Positions 11,054-20,119 of a stretch of 64,000 nucleotides of DNA are shown here, piece after piece. The notes below the pieces were generated by a model. The model did no database searches, was not told the DNA's origin, and worked only from the letters and a program-made list of their open reading frames with translations. A program made the translations under genes and the position numbers. Origin of the DNA: Candidatus Gastranaerophilales bacterium (GTDB taxonomy: Bacteria > Cyanobacteriota > Vampirovibrionia > Gastranaerophilales > Gastranaerophilaceae); the NCBI GenBank assembly GCA_947588745.1, contig CANPYW010000001.1, positions 62,001-126,000 of the forward strand. The letters are read 5' to 3'. Positions within the stretch are counted from its first letter, which is position 1, and each line of letters starts with the position of its first letter.

Positions 11054-11081
11054 ATCATACTTACTAAAACATGCCAGTCAA
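11054..11081 (-). promoter_or_regulatory. Sigma70-type promoter of rpoB-rpoC1-rpoC2
   Basis: Read on the minus strand: TTGACT (11081-11076), a 16-base spacer, then TATGAT (11059-11054). This is the best -35/-10 pair in the window. It predicts transcription from near 11047 and an untranslated leader of about 95 bases. Confidence 0.7.
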
Positions 11082-11373
11082 GAAAAACCCCGTTTTTTAT
11101 ATTTTTATATTAAAAATTGTTAACATTACAATTAATGATAAATTTGAAACGGGCAAAAATCCCAAAATCATTGAATTTGACTGTCAAGTCCCTTATTTAT
11201 TTGATATATTTAATTTTCATTTTGTTAAGAAGTTAATTTTTACCGTTTTTTCGGCACTTTCAGGCATAATATTCTATAAATGGCAAAGTTGATTTCAAAC
11301 AGGCTGTAAAATTACTTTACAATTAAAAACATAAATATGTTATTTTTAAAGTCTGGAAAAAAAATCATACAAA

Positions 11374-11382
11374 TGTTATAAT
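11374..11382 (+). promoter_or_regulatory. Extended -10 promoter of the histidine kinase, almost leaderless
   Basis: TGTTATAAT is a perfect extended -10 (TGnTATAAT) ending only 10 bases before the ATG at 11393. Transcription would begin about 3-4 bases before the start codon. There is no Shine-Dalgarno sequence, which fits a nearly leaderless mRNA. Confidence 0.55.
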
Positions 11383-11392
11383 TTTTCCGCTT

Positions 11393-13159
11393 ATGGACAC
11401 AAAATTCTTTAAACTAAATAAACCGATTAAATCGACTATTATAATGTTTTTCTTATGCTCCGCTTTAATTGGAGTATTGGCATATATAGTTATCAATAAT
11501 GTTGAAGATAAGATTGACAAATTATATACAAAGTTTGCCCAATATACTACCAATGCGATTGCAGAGGAAGCAACGGAAATAGTCAAGCTGAAATCACCAA
11601 ATCAATCAGAATTATTTTCCGAAAAATTTGCGGATTATATAAACAAAAACAGTGAAATCTCGTATATTCAATACAAAGATGTCAATTCTGATTTCTTTTA
11701 CACATCAAAGACTCAATTTCCGATTGATGATGATGAAACAATTTTAAGCATTAGTTCACCGGTAAACGGAATTGGTTTTTCGGGTTATATTACTGTAGGA
11801 ATGAGAGGGAAGCAAGCTTTTGAAACAAATTCTGCGGCAATTAAAGAGCTTTCGGGATGTTTCTTAATTGTATGGTTCATACTGGCACTATTTTTAATCA
11901 TTAACTATATTATAACTGCAAAGGAGTTAAAGAAGTTTTATACCGGTGTAAAACAAATTTCTACCGGGCAATTCGGCTATAAATTGGAATCGGAAAATAT
12001 GAAAGAATTATCTGAAGCATTTAATGATATGTCAAACATTCTTTCTAAATATGAAGAACAAAACATTGCCCAACTTACACTCGAAAGAAATAAACTGGAA
12101 GCCGTTCTTATGAGCATTATAAATGGGGTTATAGTTTGTGATAACTTTGATAACGTAGTGCTTGCAAATTCTGCTGCACTTAAAATGCTTGATACAGACG
12201 AGCAACATTTTATAAACACAAAAATTCAGGACTATATTGACTCACATGGTCAAAAATGTTTCCTTGAGAAAATAGAAGAATTTAAAGATACTCCACTTAA
12301 CATAATCGAACAAAAACCAATAGAATTCAATATTGAAGCCGGTAAATTAACGATAAAGGCAATGATTTCGCCAATGTTTTCAAAACAACTTGATTATGTG
12401 GGGTATATTATTGTACTACTTGATATTACAAGGGAAGCAGAAGTTAATAAGCTTAAAAATACTTTTATATCAAATGTTTCACATGAACTTAGGACTCCGG
12501 TTACAGTTTTAAGAACATATATAGACACTTTATGCAATAATGCTGATGATTTTGATGAAAAAACTAAATCAGAGTTTATGCAAACGATAGATACGGAAGC
12601 AAAAAGACTTCATGCCATGGTTAATGATATTCTGGACTTTTCAAGGCTAGAATCGGGCAATGTTAATTTGAAAAAGCAATATGCGAATATAGAAACCCTT
12701 ATAGAGCAAAACATAAATTCCATAAACATTCTTGCCCTTGAAAAGAATATACATATTAATTTTGACAAATCTGAAAAAATCCCCGACATACCCGTAAATA
12801 TTGAAAGTATAGACAGAGTAATACGAAATTTATTGTCAAATGCAATAAAATATTCTACTGAAGGGAAAGATATTTCCGTAAAAACAAAAATGTCCGACGA
12901 TAATACATACGTGCAAATCGAGTTCATAGATAATGGAATAGGCATAGCAAAAGAGCATCTAGAAAAAATTTTCGACAGATTTTACAGAGTCGAAAATGCA
13001 ACACACACAATAAAAGGAACAGGTTTAGGACTTCACCTTGTTAAAATGACAGTTGAAAAATATCACCACGGCAAGATTACAGTTTCAAGTACGGAGGGTA
13101 AAGGTTCAACATTTACGGTATTTTTGCCCATTTCGGCAGATAAAGAAGAATTAGAATAG
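11393..13159 (+). CDS. Membrane-bound sensor histidine kinase (orphan)
   Basis: A 588-aa two-component sensor. TM1 is at about 17-35, then an extracytoplasmic sensor domain of about 115 residues, TM2 at 152-174, a HAMP-like linker, and a PAS domain at about 235-345 (GVIVCDNFDNVVLANSAA). The HisKA phospho-acceptor is in FISNVSHELRTPVTVLR (His about 364). The ATPase domain has N box NLLSNAIKYS, G1 DNGIGIAKEHLEKIFDRFYR and G2 GTGLGLHLV. The layout resembles PhoR, VicK and ResE. No response regulator adjoins it, so the partner must be encoded elsewhere. All catalytic motifs look intact. Confidence 0.93.
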   Translation: MDTKFFKLNKPIKSTIIMFFLCSALIGVLAYIVINNVEDKIDKLYTKFAQYTTNAIAEEATEIVKLKSPNQSELFSEKFADYINKNSEISYIQYKDVNSDFFYTSKTQFPIDDDETILSISSPVNGIGFSGYITVGMRGKQAFETNSAAIKELSGCFLIVWFILALFLIINYIITAKELKKFYTGVKQISTGQFGYKLESENMKELSEAFNDMSNILSKYEEQNIAQLTLERNKLEAVLMSIINGVIVCDNFDNVVLANSAALKMLDTDEQHFINTKIQDYIDSHGQKCFLEKIEEFKDTPLNIIEQKPIEFNIEAGKLTIKAMISPMFSKQLDYVGYIIVLLDITREAEVNKLKNTFISNVSHELRTPVTVLRTYIDTLCNNADDFDEKTKSEFMQTIDTEAKRLHAMVNDILDFSRLESGNVNLKKQYANIETLIEQNINSINILALEKNIHINFDKSEKIPDIPVNIESIDRVIRNLLSNAIKYSTEGKDISVKTKMSDDNTYVQIEFIDNGIGIAKEHLEKIFDRFYRVENATHTIKGTGLGLHLVKMTVEKYHHGKITVSSTEGKGSTFTVFLPISADKEELE

Positions 13160-13212
13160 ATTTACGGAAATTATACCTGCCGCCGTTGAAATACATAGTA
13201 AATTCAGTCAAT

Positions 13213-13692
13213 TTACCAGAAATTCGCCTCTTTATACTTTCTGTATTCGCTCAATTGTTTATATAAATCGGGCCACCATACACGAATTAAGCCGTCAATA
13301 ATACCGACTCCGTCATAATACGGTATATCGCCTTTTGCGTTGATATATTTAGTATTAAAATTAGCCTCCATCATAGGAGTCATAGCAGTACCCCGTACTG
13401 CAATTTTTGTACTTTCAATTTTTAAAGTGTTTAATCTTTGAGTGGGACTACCATGTTGTATTTCGTTAAATAAATCCATTTCCAATCGTTCAATTCTATC
13501 CATAGTATTTTCCCATCCGAATGAATTTTCATATATTCTTTTTTCAATCATATCGAGCGTTCTGAACTGTTGAGGAGTTAAATTAACCAATCTTGGATTA
13601 TCAGCAGTATTTTCAATATCTAAAGCATAGCCGTTAAGAGATATTAGCAAATACATAGACAGCAAAATAAACGACTTTTTCAACTTCGTCAT
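13213..13692 (-). CDS. Secreted protein with RIERLE motif, unknown function
   Basis: A 159-aa protein with a Sec signal peptide (MTKLKKSFILLSMYLLISLNGYA). The middle holds MDRIERLEMDLFNEIQHGSPTQRL. That RIERLE..LF...Q...R pattern recurs in exported Cyanobacteria and Melainabacteria proteins as I remember them, but its role is not known. I chose ATG 13692 over an in-frame GTG at 13701 because GGGAAG (13701-13706) lies 8 bases before the ATG and would overlap the GTG. Part of that ribosome binding site is inside a strong stem-loop at 13704-13744. The C-terminus is rich in Trp and Tyr. Confidence 0.65.
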   Translation of the reverse strand: MTKLKKSFILLSMYLLISLNGYALDIENTADNPRLVNLTPQQFRTLDMIEKRIYENSFGWENTMDRIERLEMDLFNEIQHGSPTQRLNTLKIESTKIAVRGTAMTPMMEANFNTKYINAKGDIPYYDGVGIIDGLIRVWWPDLYKQLSEYRKYKEANFW

Positions 13693-13703
13693 ATAACACA
13701 CTT

Positions 13704-13744
13704 CCCGTAAACTATAAAAACATTCCTTTTTATTAGTTTACGGG
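13704..13744 (-). promoter_or_regulatory. Leader stem-loop overlapping a ribosome binding site
   Basis: CCCGTAAACT (13704-13713) pairs with AGTTTACGGG (13735-13744). An inner stem, ATAAAAA (13714-13720) with TTTTTAT (13727-13733), extends it, leaving a six-base loop and one bulged T. On the minus-strand mRNA the 3' side contains the GGG of the GGGAAG Shine-Dalgarno. No T-run follows, so control of translation is more likely than termination. Confidence 0.6.
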
Positions 13745-13809
13745 ATTATGTTAAGCTGAAAAATACACAAAAAGACACACCTATTTAATATTTAATTAAA
13801 TATCAAAAG

Positions 13810-14271
13810 TTATTCTTGTATTTGAATTGAGTTTTTACCGCCTTCTTTAACTTCAAGAGTGAGTTCTCCCGTTTGACTGTCTTGAGAAACGACCATAACA
13901 ACTGCGGAAAAATACCCTTGATCCTGATAAAATCTCATTACATTTTTTCTTATATCAGCAATATTCTCAGCTGTCATCGGCTGGTTGATTTTATCCTTTA
14001 CTAAATTATTTAAGACAGTTGAAGAAATCGAATTATTATTTACAAATACAACAGACTTAATATCAGCATTTTTAACTTCGGGCGTAACCTGAGTTGCAGT
14101 TTTTGGCTTAACTATAGCACTATTCTGTCTTGCTCTTGTAGTTGCCTCATGCATACGCATATCCTGAACGTATTGTCTGTTTAGAGTACCGGCGTCATAA
14201 CCTCCGTATTGAGCATTTGCCGCACCGGAAAATAAAACTAAAATAAAAACTAATGTTAATAATTTTTTCAT
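13810..14271 (-). CDS. Exported single-POTRA-domain protein
   Basis: A 153-aa protein with a signal peptide (MKKLLTLVFILVLFSGAANA). A low-complexity linker follows, then one POTRA-like domain at about residues 70-150. It runs IKSVVFVNNNSIS, then LVKDKINQPMTAENIADIRK, RFYQDQGYFSAVVMVV and GELTLEVKEG. This is the beta-alpha-alpha-beta-beta order seen in BamA/Omp85, ShlB and FtsQ. Those proteins carry a barrel or a membrane anchor, and this one ends straight after the POTRA. It may be a periplasmic partner or adaptor for an Omp85 barrel encoded elsewhere. The domain call is from pattern and the role is inferred. Confidence 0.7.
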   Translation of the reverse strand: MKKLLTLVFILVLFSGAANAQYGGYDAGTLNRQYVQDMRMHEATTRARQNSAIVKPKTATQVTPEVKNADIKSVVFVNNNSISSTVLNNLVKDKINQPMTAENIADIRKNVMRFYQDQGYFSAVVMVVSQDSQTGELTLEVKEGGKNSIQIQE

Positions 14272-14360
14272 AAAATTTCCTCTGAAAGAATGTACCAGCA
14301 GTATAAATTATATCATAATTTACTATTTAAGTATATTTTCCTCTAAATCGTTTATTTTAT

Positions 14361-14387
14361 TTGAAAGAAATATGTTTATGTTATAAT
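14361..14387 (+). promoter_or_regulatory. Putative promoter of tig-clpP-clpX
   Basis: TTGAAA (14361-14366), a 15-base spacer, then TATAAT (14382-14387) with an upstream TG (14379-14380), that is an extended -10. The spacer is short, but the extended -10 compensates. The leader to the tig ATG is about 63 bases. Confidence 0.55.
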
Positions 14388-14456
14388 CTATCAGTAAGAT
14401 AAAATTATAATTATAAAAGGGCATGTGTATAATTTAAAAGAAAAGGTGAAATAAAA

Positions 14457-15755
14457 ATGACAGTAACAATCGAAAAATTAAACAACAATGAAGTAAAATT
14501 GAACATCGAAATAGAATCTTCAGTAGCATCGTGGGAATATGATAAAGCTTGTAAAAGATTAGCTCAAAGAGTTAATGTTCCGGGCTTCAGACAAGGGAAA
14601 GCACCAAAAAACATTTTGGAAAAATATGTAGGCATTGCAGCACTTCAAAGAGAAGTTCTTGATAGTCTTTTACCTACTATTTTCGAATCAACAATTGATG
14701 AAAATAAATTTGAATTAATTTCCGCTCCGAATGTTGAGTCATTTGAGTTTGCCGAAGATAAATCATTAAAAGTTGTTGCTAAATTCGAATTAAGACCTGA
14801 AGTAAACCTTGGTGAATATAAAGGTATGGAAGTTGAAGTTGATGAATTTAAGACTCCTGATGATGCAATGGATAAAGAGCTTAAAACTTTAGCCGAAAGA
14901 TATGCAACACTAAACGATATTACGGATAGAGAATCAAAAAATACGGATTTGGTTAACATTGACTTTACAGGTTATGTAGACGGAGAAGAAATTAAAGGAG
15001 GAGCCGCTAAAAATTACATTCTCGATTTGGCTCATTCCAATTTTATTCCCGGTTTTGCGGAACAATTGGAAGGTAAAAAAGCAGGTGAAGAATTTAAAAT
15101 AAACGTTAAATTCCCTGATGAATACCACGATGAAAAGTTAAAAGGCAAAGATGCCGAATTTAATATAAAAATAAATGCCGTTAAAGAAAAAATCTTACCC
15201 GAATTCGATAACGAATTTGCAAAAAAGATAAATGCCAAATTTAACAATATGGATGAAGTCAAAGAAGATATTCAAAAGTTCCTCGATAACAGTGCAAAAA
15301 TGGAAAACGAAAGACGAGTTGCGGTAAAAATCTTTGATACGCTTGTTAATAATACTAATATCGAAATTCAGGATAATATGATTAACAGAGAAATTCAATC
15401 ATTAATGGGTGAATTCAGACAAAGAATAAATATGCAGGGTGGAAATTATGACGAAATGCTCGAAAAAGAAGGTCATGAAAAAGTTTATGCCCAAATGAAA
15501 GAAGAAGCTGTTAAAAGAATTAAAACATCTTTAATTGTCGGAAAAATTGCTCAAACGGAAAATATATCAGTTACTCAAGCAGATATTCAAGGTAAAATAG
15601 CTGATATGGCAAATATTTACAGAACAACACCGGAAAATATAATTTCCGAAATACAAAAAAATAATAATATTCTTCACGCAATGAACCAACAGGTAATTAC
15701 AGAAAAAGTAACCAAACTGTTATTGGATAATGCAAAAGTAAATTATAAAAATTAG
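14457..15755 (+). CDS. tig: Trigger factor, ribosome-associated chaperone
   Basis: A 432-aa trigger factor of normal family length. The N-terminal ribosome-binding domain contains VPGFRQGKAPKNILEK (the FRxGKxP signature, about residues 40-55). An FKBP-like prolyl isomerase domain at about 160-245 contains VNIDFTGYVDGEEIKGG and FIPGFAEQLEGKKAGEEF. A long helical C-terminal chaperone domain follows. It binds nascent chains at the exit tunnel. It is first in tig-clpP-clpX, a gene order common in bacteria, and has an AAAAGG ribosome binding site. Confidence 0.96.
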   Translation: MTVTIEKLNNNEVKLNIEIESSVASWEYDKACKRLAQRVNVPGFRQGKAPKNILEKYVGIAALQREVLDSLLPTIFESTIDENKFELISAPNVESFEFAEDKSLKVVAKFELRPEVNLGEYKGMEVEVDEFKTPDDAMDKELKTLAERYATLNDITDRESKNTDLVNIDFTGYVDGEEIKGGAAKNYILDLAHSNFIPGFAEQLEGKKAGEEFKINVKFPDEYHDEKLKGKDAEFNIKINAVKEKILPEFDNEFAKKINAKFNNMDEVKEDIQKFLDNSAKMENERRVAVKIFDTLVNNTNIEIQDNMINREIQSLMGEFRQRINMQGGNYDEMLEKEGHEKVYAQMKEEAVKRIKTSLIVGKIAQTENISVTQADIQGKIADMANIYRTTPENIISEIQKNNNILHAMNQQVITEKVTKLLLDNAKVNYKN

Positions 15756-15763
15756 TAAATTCT

Positions 15764-15804
15764 ATCGCCGTTTGCAGCTATAATTAAGTTGTAAATGGCG
15801 ATAT
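15764..15804 (+). promoter_or_regulatory. Stem-loop between tig and clpP
   Basis: TATCGCCGTTTGCA (15764-15777) pairs over 14 positions, with two G-U pairs, with TGTAAATGGCGATA (15791-15804). The loop is 13 bases. No T-run follows, so it is not a standard terminator. It may be an mRNA-processing or stabilising element that sets the tig to clpPX ratio. The loop also contains TATAAT (15780-15785). Confidence 0.5.
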
Positions 15805-15836
15805 TATAAGACAACAAAAAATAGAAAGGGAAAAAA

Positions 15837-16448
15837 ATGAGTTTTGTACCCGTAGTTATAGAACAGTCAAGCAGAGGCGAAAGATCATTTGATATTTTCT
15901 CAAGATTATTAAGAGAAAGAATTATCTTTTTAGGTACTCCTATAGACGATATGGTAGCAAATTTGATTGTTGCTCAATTGTTATTGCTCGATAGTGAAAA
16001 TCCAGAAAAAGATATAATGCTGTATATAAATTCACCGGGCGGCAGTGTTACGGCAGGGTTTGCAATTTATGATACCATGCAGCACATCAGAGCAGATGTA
16101 TCTACAATATGCTTAGGACAAGCTGCTTCTATGGGAGCATTCCTTCTTTCTTCCGGAACAAAAGGGAAAAGAATGGCACTTCCACATTCAAGAGTTCTTA
16201 TCCACCAGCCTTTAGGCGGTGCACAAGGTCAGGCAACGGATATTGAAATTCAAGCCAATGAAATATTGAGAATAAAGAAATCCTTAAATTCTATTTTGGC
16301 ATCAAATACCGGACAACCACTTAAAAAAATAGAAAAAGATACGGATAGAGATTATATCATGACACCGGAAGAAGCACTTGAGTACGGTATGATTGATAAA
16401 GTTGTTACAGCAGCAGCTCATGAACCGAAAACAAATCAGGAGATATAA
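15837..16448 (+). CDS. clpP: ATP-dependent Clp protease proteolytic subunit
   Basis: A 203-aa serine peptidase of family S14. The catalytic triad is visible: Ser98 in [11 protein letters not shown], His123 in [10 protein letters not shown], and Asp172 in [13 protein letters not shown]. The oxyanion-hole segment [10 protein letters not shown] is intact. ClpP forms a tetradecameric barrel fed by ClpX, encoded 3 bases downstream, or by other Clp ATPases. The ribosome binding site is GAAAGGG before ATG 15837. Confidence 0.98.
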   Translation: MSFVPVVIEQSSRGERSFDIFSRLLRERIIFLGTPIDDMVANLIVAQLLLLDSENPEKDIMLYINSPGGSVTAGFAIYDTMQHIRADVSTICLGQAASMGAFLLSSGTKGKRMALPHSRVLIHQPLGGAQGQATDIEIQANEILRIKKSLNSILASNTGQPLKKIEKDTDRDYIMTPEEALEYGMIDKVVTAAAHEPKTNQEI

Positions 16449-16451
16449 TTA

Positions 16452-17801
16452 ATGCCGACACATGATGAAAGCCGTTTAAAATGTTCATTCTGCGGTAAAA
16501 CACAGGAGCAGGTAAAAAAACTGATTGCCGGCCCAGATGTTTATATATGTGATGAATGCGTTGAATTGTGCAATGAAATTTTAGATGAAGAATTTCTTGA
16601 AAACAAAGACAAAACGGAAGAAACGGAAATTAAAGAGGCTGATATTACAAATGTTCCAAAGCCGCACGAAATAAAAAAATATCTTGACGAATACATTATT
16701 GGTCAAGATGATGCCAAAAAGGTATTATCGGTTGCCGTATACAACCACTACAAAAGAATTGCACATAATACATCAAATGATGATAAAAAAGTTGAAATTC
16801 AAAAAAGTAATATCTTACTTGTAGGGCCGACGGGAAGCGGTAAAACTTTATTGGCACAAACGCTTGCAAAAATGCTTGATGTTCCGTTTGCCATTGCGGA
16901 TGCAACAACATTAACCGAAGCCGGTTATGTTGGTGATGACGTTGAAAACATCTTATTAAGACTGTATCAAAACGCCGATTTTGATGCTCAAAAAGCCGAA
17001 AGGGGCATTATATATATTGATGAAATCGATAAAATATCAAGAAAATCGGAAAATACGAGTATAACAAGAGATGTTTCGGGCGAGGGAGTTCAACAGGCAT
17101 TATTAAAAATGATAGAAGGTACGGTTGCAAACGTTCCGCCGCAAGGGGGAAGGAAACATCCGCATCAGGAATTCATTCAAATTAATACCGCAAATATCTT
17201 GTTTATCGTGGGCGGTGCATTTGTCGGTCTTGATAAAATTGTTGAAAGACGTGCAGGTGATTCCGCAACAATCGGCTTTGGTGCGGTTCAGGTAAAGACG
17301 CAGGCAGAAAAAGAACTTGAAGCCGCCAAATTATTAAAGAAATTACAGCCCGAGGATTTACTAAAATTCGGATTAATTCCCGAATTTATCGGCAGAGTTC
17401 CTATTTATGCCGTATTAGACCCGCTGGATGAAGCTACGCTAAAAAATATTTTAACAGAACCAAAAAATGCATTGTTAAAGCAGTATCAATGTTTATTGGG
17501 CATGGATGGTGTTGAGTTAAAATTTGATAACGAGGCTATAGATATAATTGCGGCAGAAGCTATTAAACGTAAGACCGGTGCAAGAGCTTTGCGTTCAATT
17601 GTTGAAGAAATTATGCTGGATGTTATGTATGAAATACCCGAAAAGGAAGACATTAAGGAATTTGTATTAACAGCTGAGCTTGTTAAGCAAAAGATTAAAG
17701 GTTCTTCCGAGAATGCTTCATTAATAAAACTTCCAACCAAAAAAGAAGATAATGAAACGGATATTAAGCCTCAAGTCAAACCTACGGAAGAAATAGCATA
17801 A
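16452..17801 (+). CDS. clpX: ATP-dependent Clp protease ATP-binding subunit ClpX
   Basis: A 449-aa AAA+ unfoldase. The N-terminal zinc-binding domain has CSFCGK and CDECVELC (about residues 11-39). Walker A is GPTGSGKT (about 125) and Walker B is [10 protein letters not shown]. The pore loop GYVGDDVE and the IGF loop region IGFGAV (contacts ClpP) follow, with sensor regions later. It selects and unfolds substrates for ClpP. It is last in the tig-clpP-clpX operon, just before an intrinsic terminator. Confidence 0.98.
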   Translation: MPTHDESRLKCSFCGKTQEQVKKLIAGPDVYICDECVELCNEILDEEFLENKDKTEETEIKEADITNVPKPHEIKKYLDEYIIGQDDAKKVLSVAVYNHYKRIAHNTSNDDKKVEIQKSNILLVGPTGSGKTLLAQTLAKMLDVPFAIADATTLTEAGYVGDDVENILLRLYQNADFDAQKAERGIIYIDEIDKISRKSENTSITRDVSGEGVQQALLKMIEGTVANVPPQGGRKHPHQEFIQINTANILFIVGGAFVGLDKIVERRAGDSATIGFGAVQVKTQAEKELEAAKLLKKLQPEDLLKFGLIPEFIGRVPIYAVLDPLDEATLKNILTEPKNALLKQYQCLLGMDGVELKFDNEAIDIIAAEAIKRKTGARALRSIVEEIMLDVMYEIPEKEDIKEFVLTAELVKQKIKGSSENASLIKLPTKKEDNETDIKPQVKPTEEIA

Positions 17802-17816
17802 TAATAAATTTAATTA

Positions 17817-17845
17817 TAAACCCCCCTTTAAATAAGGGGGTTTTT
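17817..17845. terminator. Intrinsic terminator after clpX
   Basis: The stem AAACCCCC(C)TT pairs with AAGGGGGTTT and is followed on the plus strand by TTTTTATAATT. It sits between convergent clpX and the aminotransferase gene. On the minus strand the trailing T-run is weaker, but it could end both transcripts. Confidence 0.85.
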
Positions 17846-17869
17846 ATAATTAAAACCGCATTAGAGGAT

Positions 17870-19051
17870 TTATATTTCTTCAAGAGCATTTGCCAAACGT
17901 TTAATACCTATTTTTATCGTATCTGTATCGGCATTTGTATAATTTAACCTTAAGGTATTAACCTTATCGGGTTTTACATAGAACGGGTGACCGGGAACAA
18001 ATGCAACTTTTTGGGCAATAGCCTTATCGAACAATTGAAGAACATCTTTCCCTTCTTCTAAAGTAACCCAGGTAAACATACCGCCTTTAGGATGAGTAAA
18101 TTTTACCGTTTTTGGGAAATATTCTTCCATGGCACTAACCATTGCATTTGCTTGTGCTTTATATAATTTCTTAATTTTTTCAATATGCCTGTCCAAGTCA
18201 TTATTATGCAAATAATCTGAAATTAAATATTGCCCGAAAATATTTGAATGTAAATCGGAAGCCTGTTTTGCCGTTTCAAGCATTTTGATTATTTCTTTAT
18301 TACCGATAATATAGCCGAGGCGCATTCCGGGTGTAACAATTTTTGAAAAAGAACCCAAATACAAATTCTTTTCTGTTTCATTAAGACCGATATAAGGAAT
18401 TCTTGCACCTTCTTCAAATCTTAATTCGCCATAAGGGTCATCCTGAACCAAAATCATATCTTCATCTTTAATTGCTTCAAAGACTTTTTTTCTGTTTTCG
18501 GGTGTATATGTCAAACCTGTAGGATTTTGGAAATTGGGAATTAAATATGCCAATTTAGGTTTATAAGTTTTCAAAGTATTTTTTAAATCATCGATATCCA
18601 AACCGTCATCATTTAATTTTGTCTGCACAAAATTGGCACGATACATACAGAAAGCCTGTAAAAGACCAAGGTACGAGGGCTTTTCCACCATAACATTATC
18701 GTTTTCGTCAACAAATACTTTTCCGATTAAATCAAGAGCCTGCTGTGAACCGGTCGTAATTATTATATTTTCGATTGATATATCCATATTCCAAATTTTT
18801 TTATATCTTTCGGCAATATACTCTCTAAGGCTGTCCAAACCTAAAGTAGTAGAATATTGATATATTTTGGAGCCGAATTTATCTGCAATTCTGTTCATGG
18901 AAATCTTAAGTTCATCTTGAGGAAAAGAAACTGGATTTGGTAAACCTCCCGCAAAAGAGATTATTTCAGGGTTTTGAGTCACTTTTAAAATTTCTCTTAT
19001 AAAAGAAGACGGTGTATTTTTTATTCTTTGCGAAAAGTATTTTTCAAACAT
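17870..19051 (-). CDS. PLP-dependent class I/II aminotransferase (2-aminoadipate/aromatic type)
   Basis: A 393-aa fold-type I aminotransferase. The N-terminus ISFAGGLPNPVSFP and GLDSLREYIAERY are typical of the LysN/MocR-like subgroup. NFQNPTGLTYTPENRK, VQDDPYGELRF and the PLP lysine in GSFSKIVTPGMRLGYI (about 235-250) are present. GMFTWVTLEEG and FVPGHPFY near the end also match the subgroup. The likely substrates are 2-aminoadipate, aromatic or branched amino acids. Specificity cannot be read from sequence. It is a single gene with a GAGGAA ribosome binding site. Confidence 0.88.
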   Translation of the reverse strand: MFEKYFSQRIKNTPSSFIREILKVTQNPEIISFAGGLPNPVSFPQDELKISMNRIADKFGSKIYQYSTTLGLDSLREYIAERYKKIWNMDISIENIIITTGSQQALDLIGKVFVDENDNVMVEKPSYLGLLQAFCMYRANFVQTKLNDDGLDIDDLKNTLKTYKPKLAYLIPNFQNPTGLTYTPENRKKVFEAIKDEDMILVQDDPYGELRFEEGARIPYIGLNETEKNLYLGSFSKIVTPGMRLGYIIGNKEIIKMLETAKQASDLHSNIFGQYLISDYLHNNDLDRHIEKIKKLYKAQANAMVSAMEEYFPKTVKFTHPKGGMFTWVTLEEGKDVLQLFDKAIAQKVAFVPGHPFYVKPDKVNTLRLNYTNADTDTIKIGIKRLANALEEI

Positions 19052-19125
19052 TATTTATTCCTCATTCCAAATATTATCTTATAACTATAATATAACTAAA
19101 ATTTTTTATTGTTAAATTGTAACAT

Positions 19126-20007
19126 TTAACAGTCCTTTTTGTTTACAACAATACTTAACACTCCCGTTAATATTGCCATAACACCGACTATAATACGAAT
19201 TGTAAGCGGCTCATGAAAAAATAATACACCGAAAAATATTGCGGTTAAGGGTTCTAAAGCACCTAAAATTGCCGTTAATGTTGAACCTATAAGTTTTATT
19301 GCGATATTTATTGTTTCAACCGATACAATAGTCGGAATAATTGCCAATCCAAATGCATATAACCATAATAGGGGCTTATCTAAAATTTGAAGTTTGCTTA
19401 AGAAATTCAAATTATAAATATAAACAAACGTTCCAAAGAAAATTACATAAAATGCCAATTTATCCGCAGGCATTGTCTGAACGGCTTTTATTTTTTTTGC
19501 TCCGACAATATAAAGTGCATAAGATAATGCGGATAAAAACACCCAAAATACCCCTTTTAAATCCAAGTCAATATCGGGTTTACCTTTATATAAAAGCAAA
19601 ATTCCGAAAGATGTAAGTATAATTGCGAATATTGTTGTCTTAGTAATTTTTTCTTTATAAAAAACAGCCATTATTATTGCAACAAGAACAGGATACATAA
19701 ACAATATCGTACAGGCTATTCCTGCTTCAATATAACAAAATGCTTTAAAAAGAGTTAAAGAAGATAATGAAAAAAATAAACTTAAAATTATCAAAGGAAA
19801 AAATTCTTTTAATGAAATTTTTAATGATTTCTTTTTTATAAATTTCAACCATATAAAAAATATCAGGGAAGCCAAAAAATATCTGTAGAACAAAACAGAG
19901 TTTACTCTTATCCCTGCATAATATAAAGGCAGAGTAAACAACGGATTTGTTCCGTAACTTGCCGACGCAACGGCACCCGATAATGTTCCTTTAATATGTG
20001 TATTCAT
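19126..20007 (-). CDS. EamA/DMT-family membrane exporter
   Basis: A 293-aa protein with about ten hydrophobic helices in two EamA halves. The second-half signature includes LIGSTLTAILGALEPLTAIFFG and FFHEPLTIRIIVGVMAILTG. The family exports amino acids, nucleosides or other small metabolites. It lies downstream of the lipid A operon and upstream of the aminotransferase, all on the minus strand, but is separated by gaps of about 75-145 bases. A substrate related to the aminotransferase product is possible but only a guess. Confidence 0.88.
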   Translation of the reverse strand: MNTHIKGTLSGAVASASYGTNPLFTLPLYYAGIRVNSVLFYRYFLASLIFFIWLKFIKKKSLKISLKEFFPLIILSLFFSLSSLTLFKAFCYIEAGIACTILFMYPVLVAIIMAVFYKEKITKTTIFAIILTSFGILLLYKGKPDIDLDLKGVFWVFLSALSYALYIVGAKKIKAVQTMPADKLAFYVIFFGTFVYIYNLNFLSKLQILDKPLLWLYAFGLAIIPTIVSVETINIAIKLIGSTLTAILGALEPLTAIFFGVLFFHEPLTIRIIVGVMAILTGVLSIVVNKKDC

Positions 20008-20119
20008 CTTACATTCTATTTTAAACTACCTTAATAAGTAAATAAAATCAAGTATAAATATACCAAATTAAAAAGAATAATCTTATCGGGAGCATAAATC
20101 CGCATATTCATAATAAATG

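Larger units (their letters stand above)
10952..11392. other. Divergent intergenic region between rpoB and a histidine kinase
   Basis: This 441-base stretch is the only gene-free gap above 300 bases. It holds the minus-strand rpoB promoter, the plus-strand kinase promoter and a short palindrome TTGACtGTCAA at 11177-11187 that could be an operator. Three plus-strand frames across it lack ribosome binding sites and any recognisable protein pattern. I see no tRNA, riboswitch or L10-type leader structure. Confidence 0.6.

Noticed and set aside
11071-11292. Plus-strand ORF of 73 codons in the rpoB-kinase gap
   Set aside because: No ribosome binding site, composition like AT-rich spacer, and it runs across the rpoB promoter.
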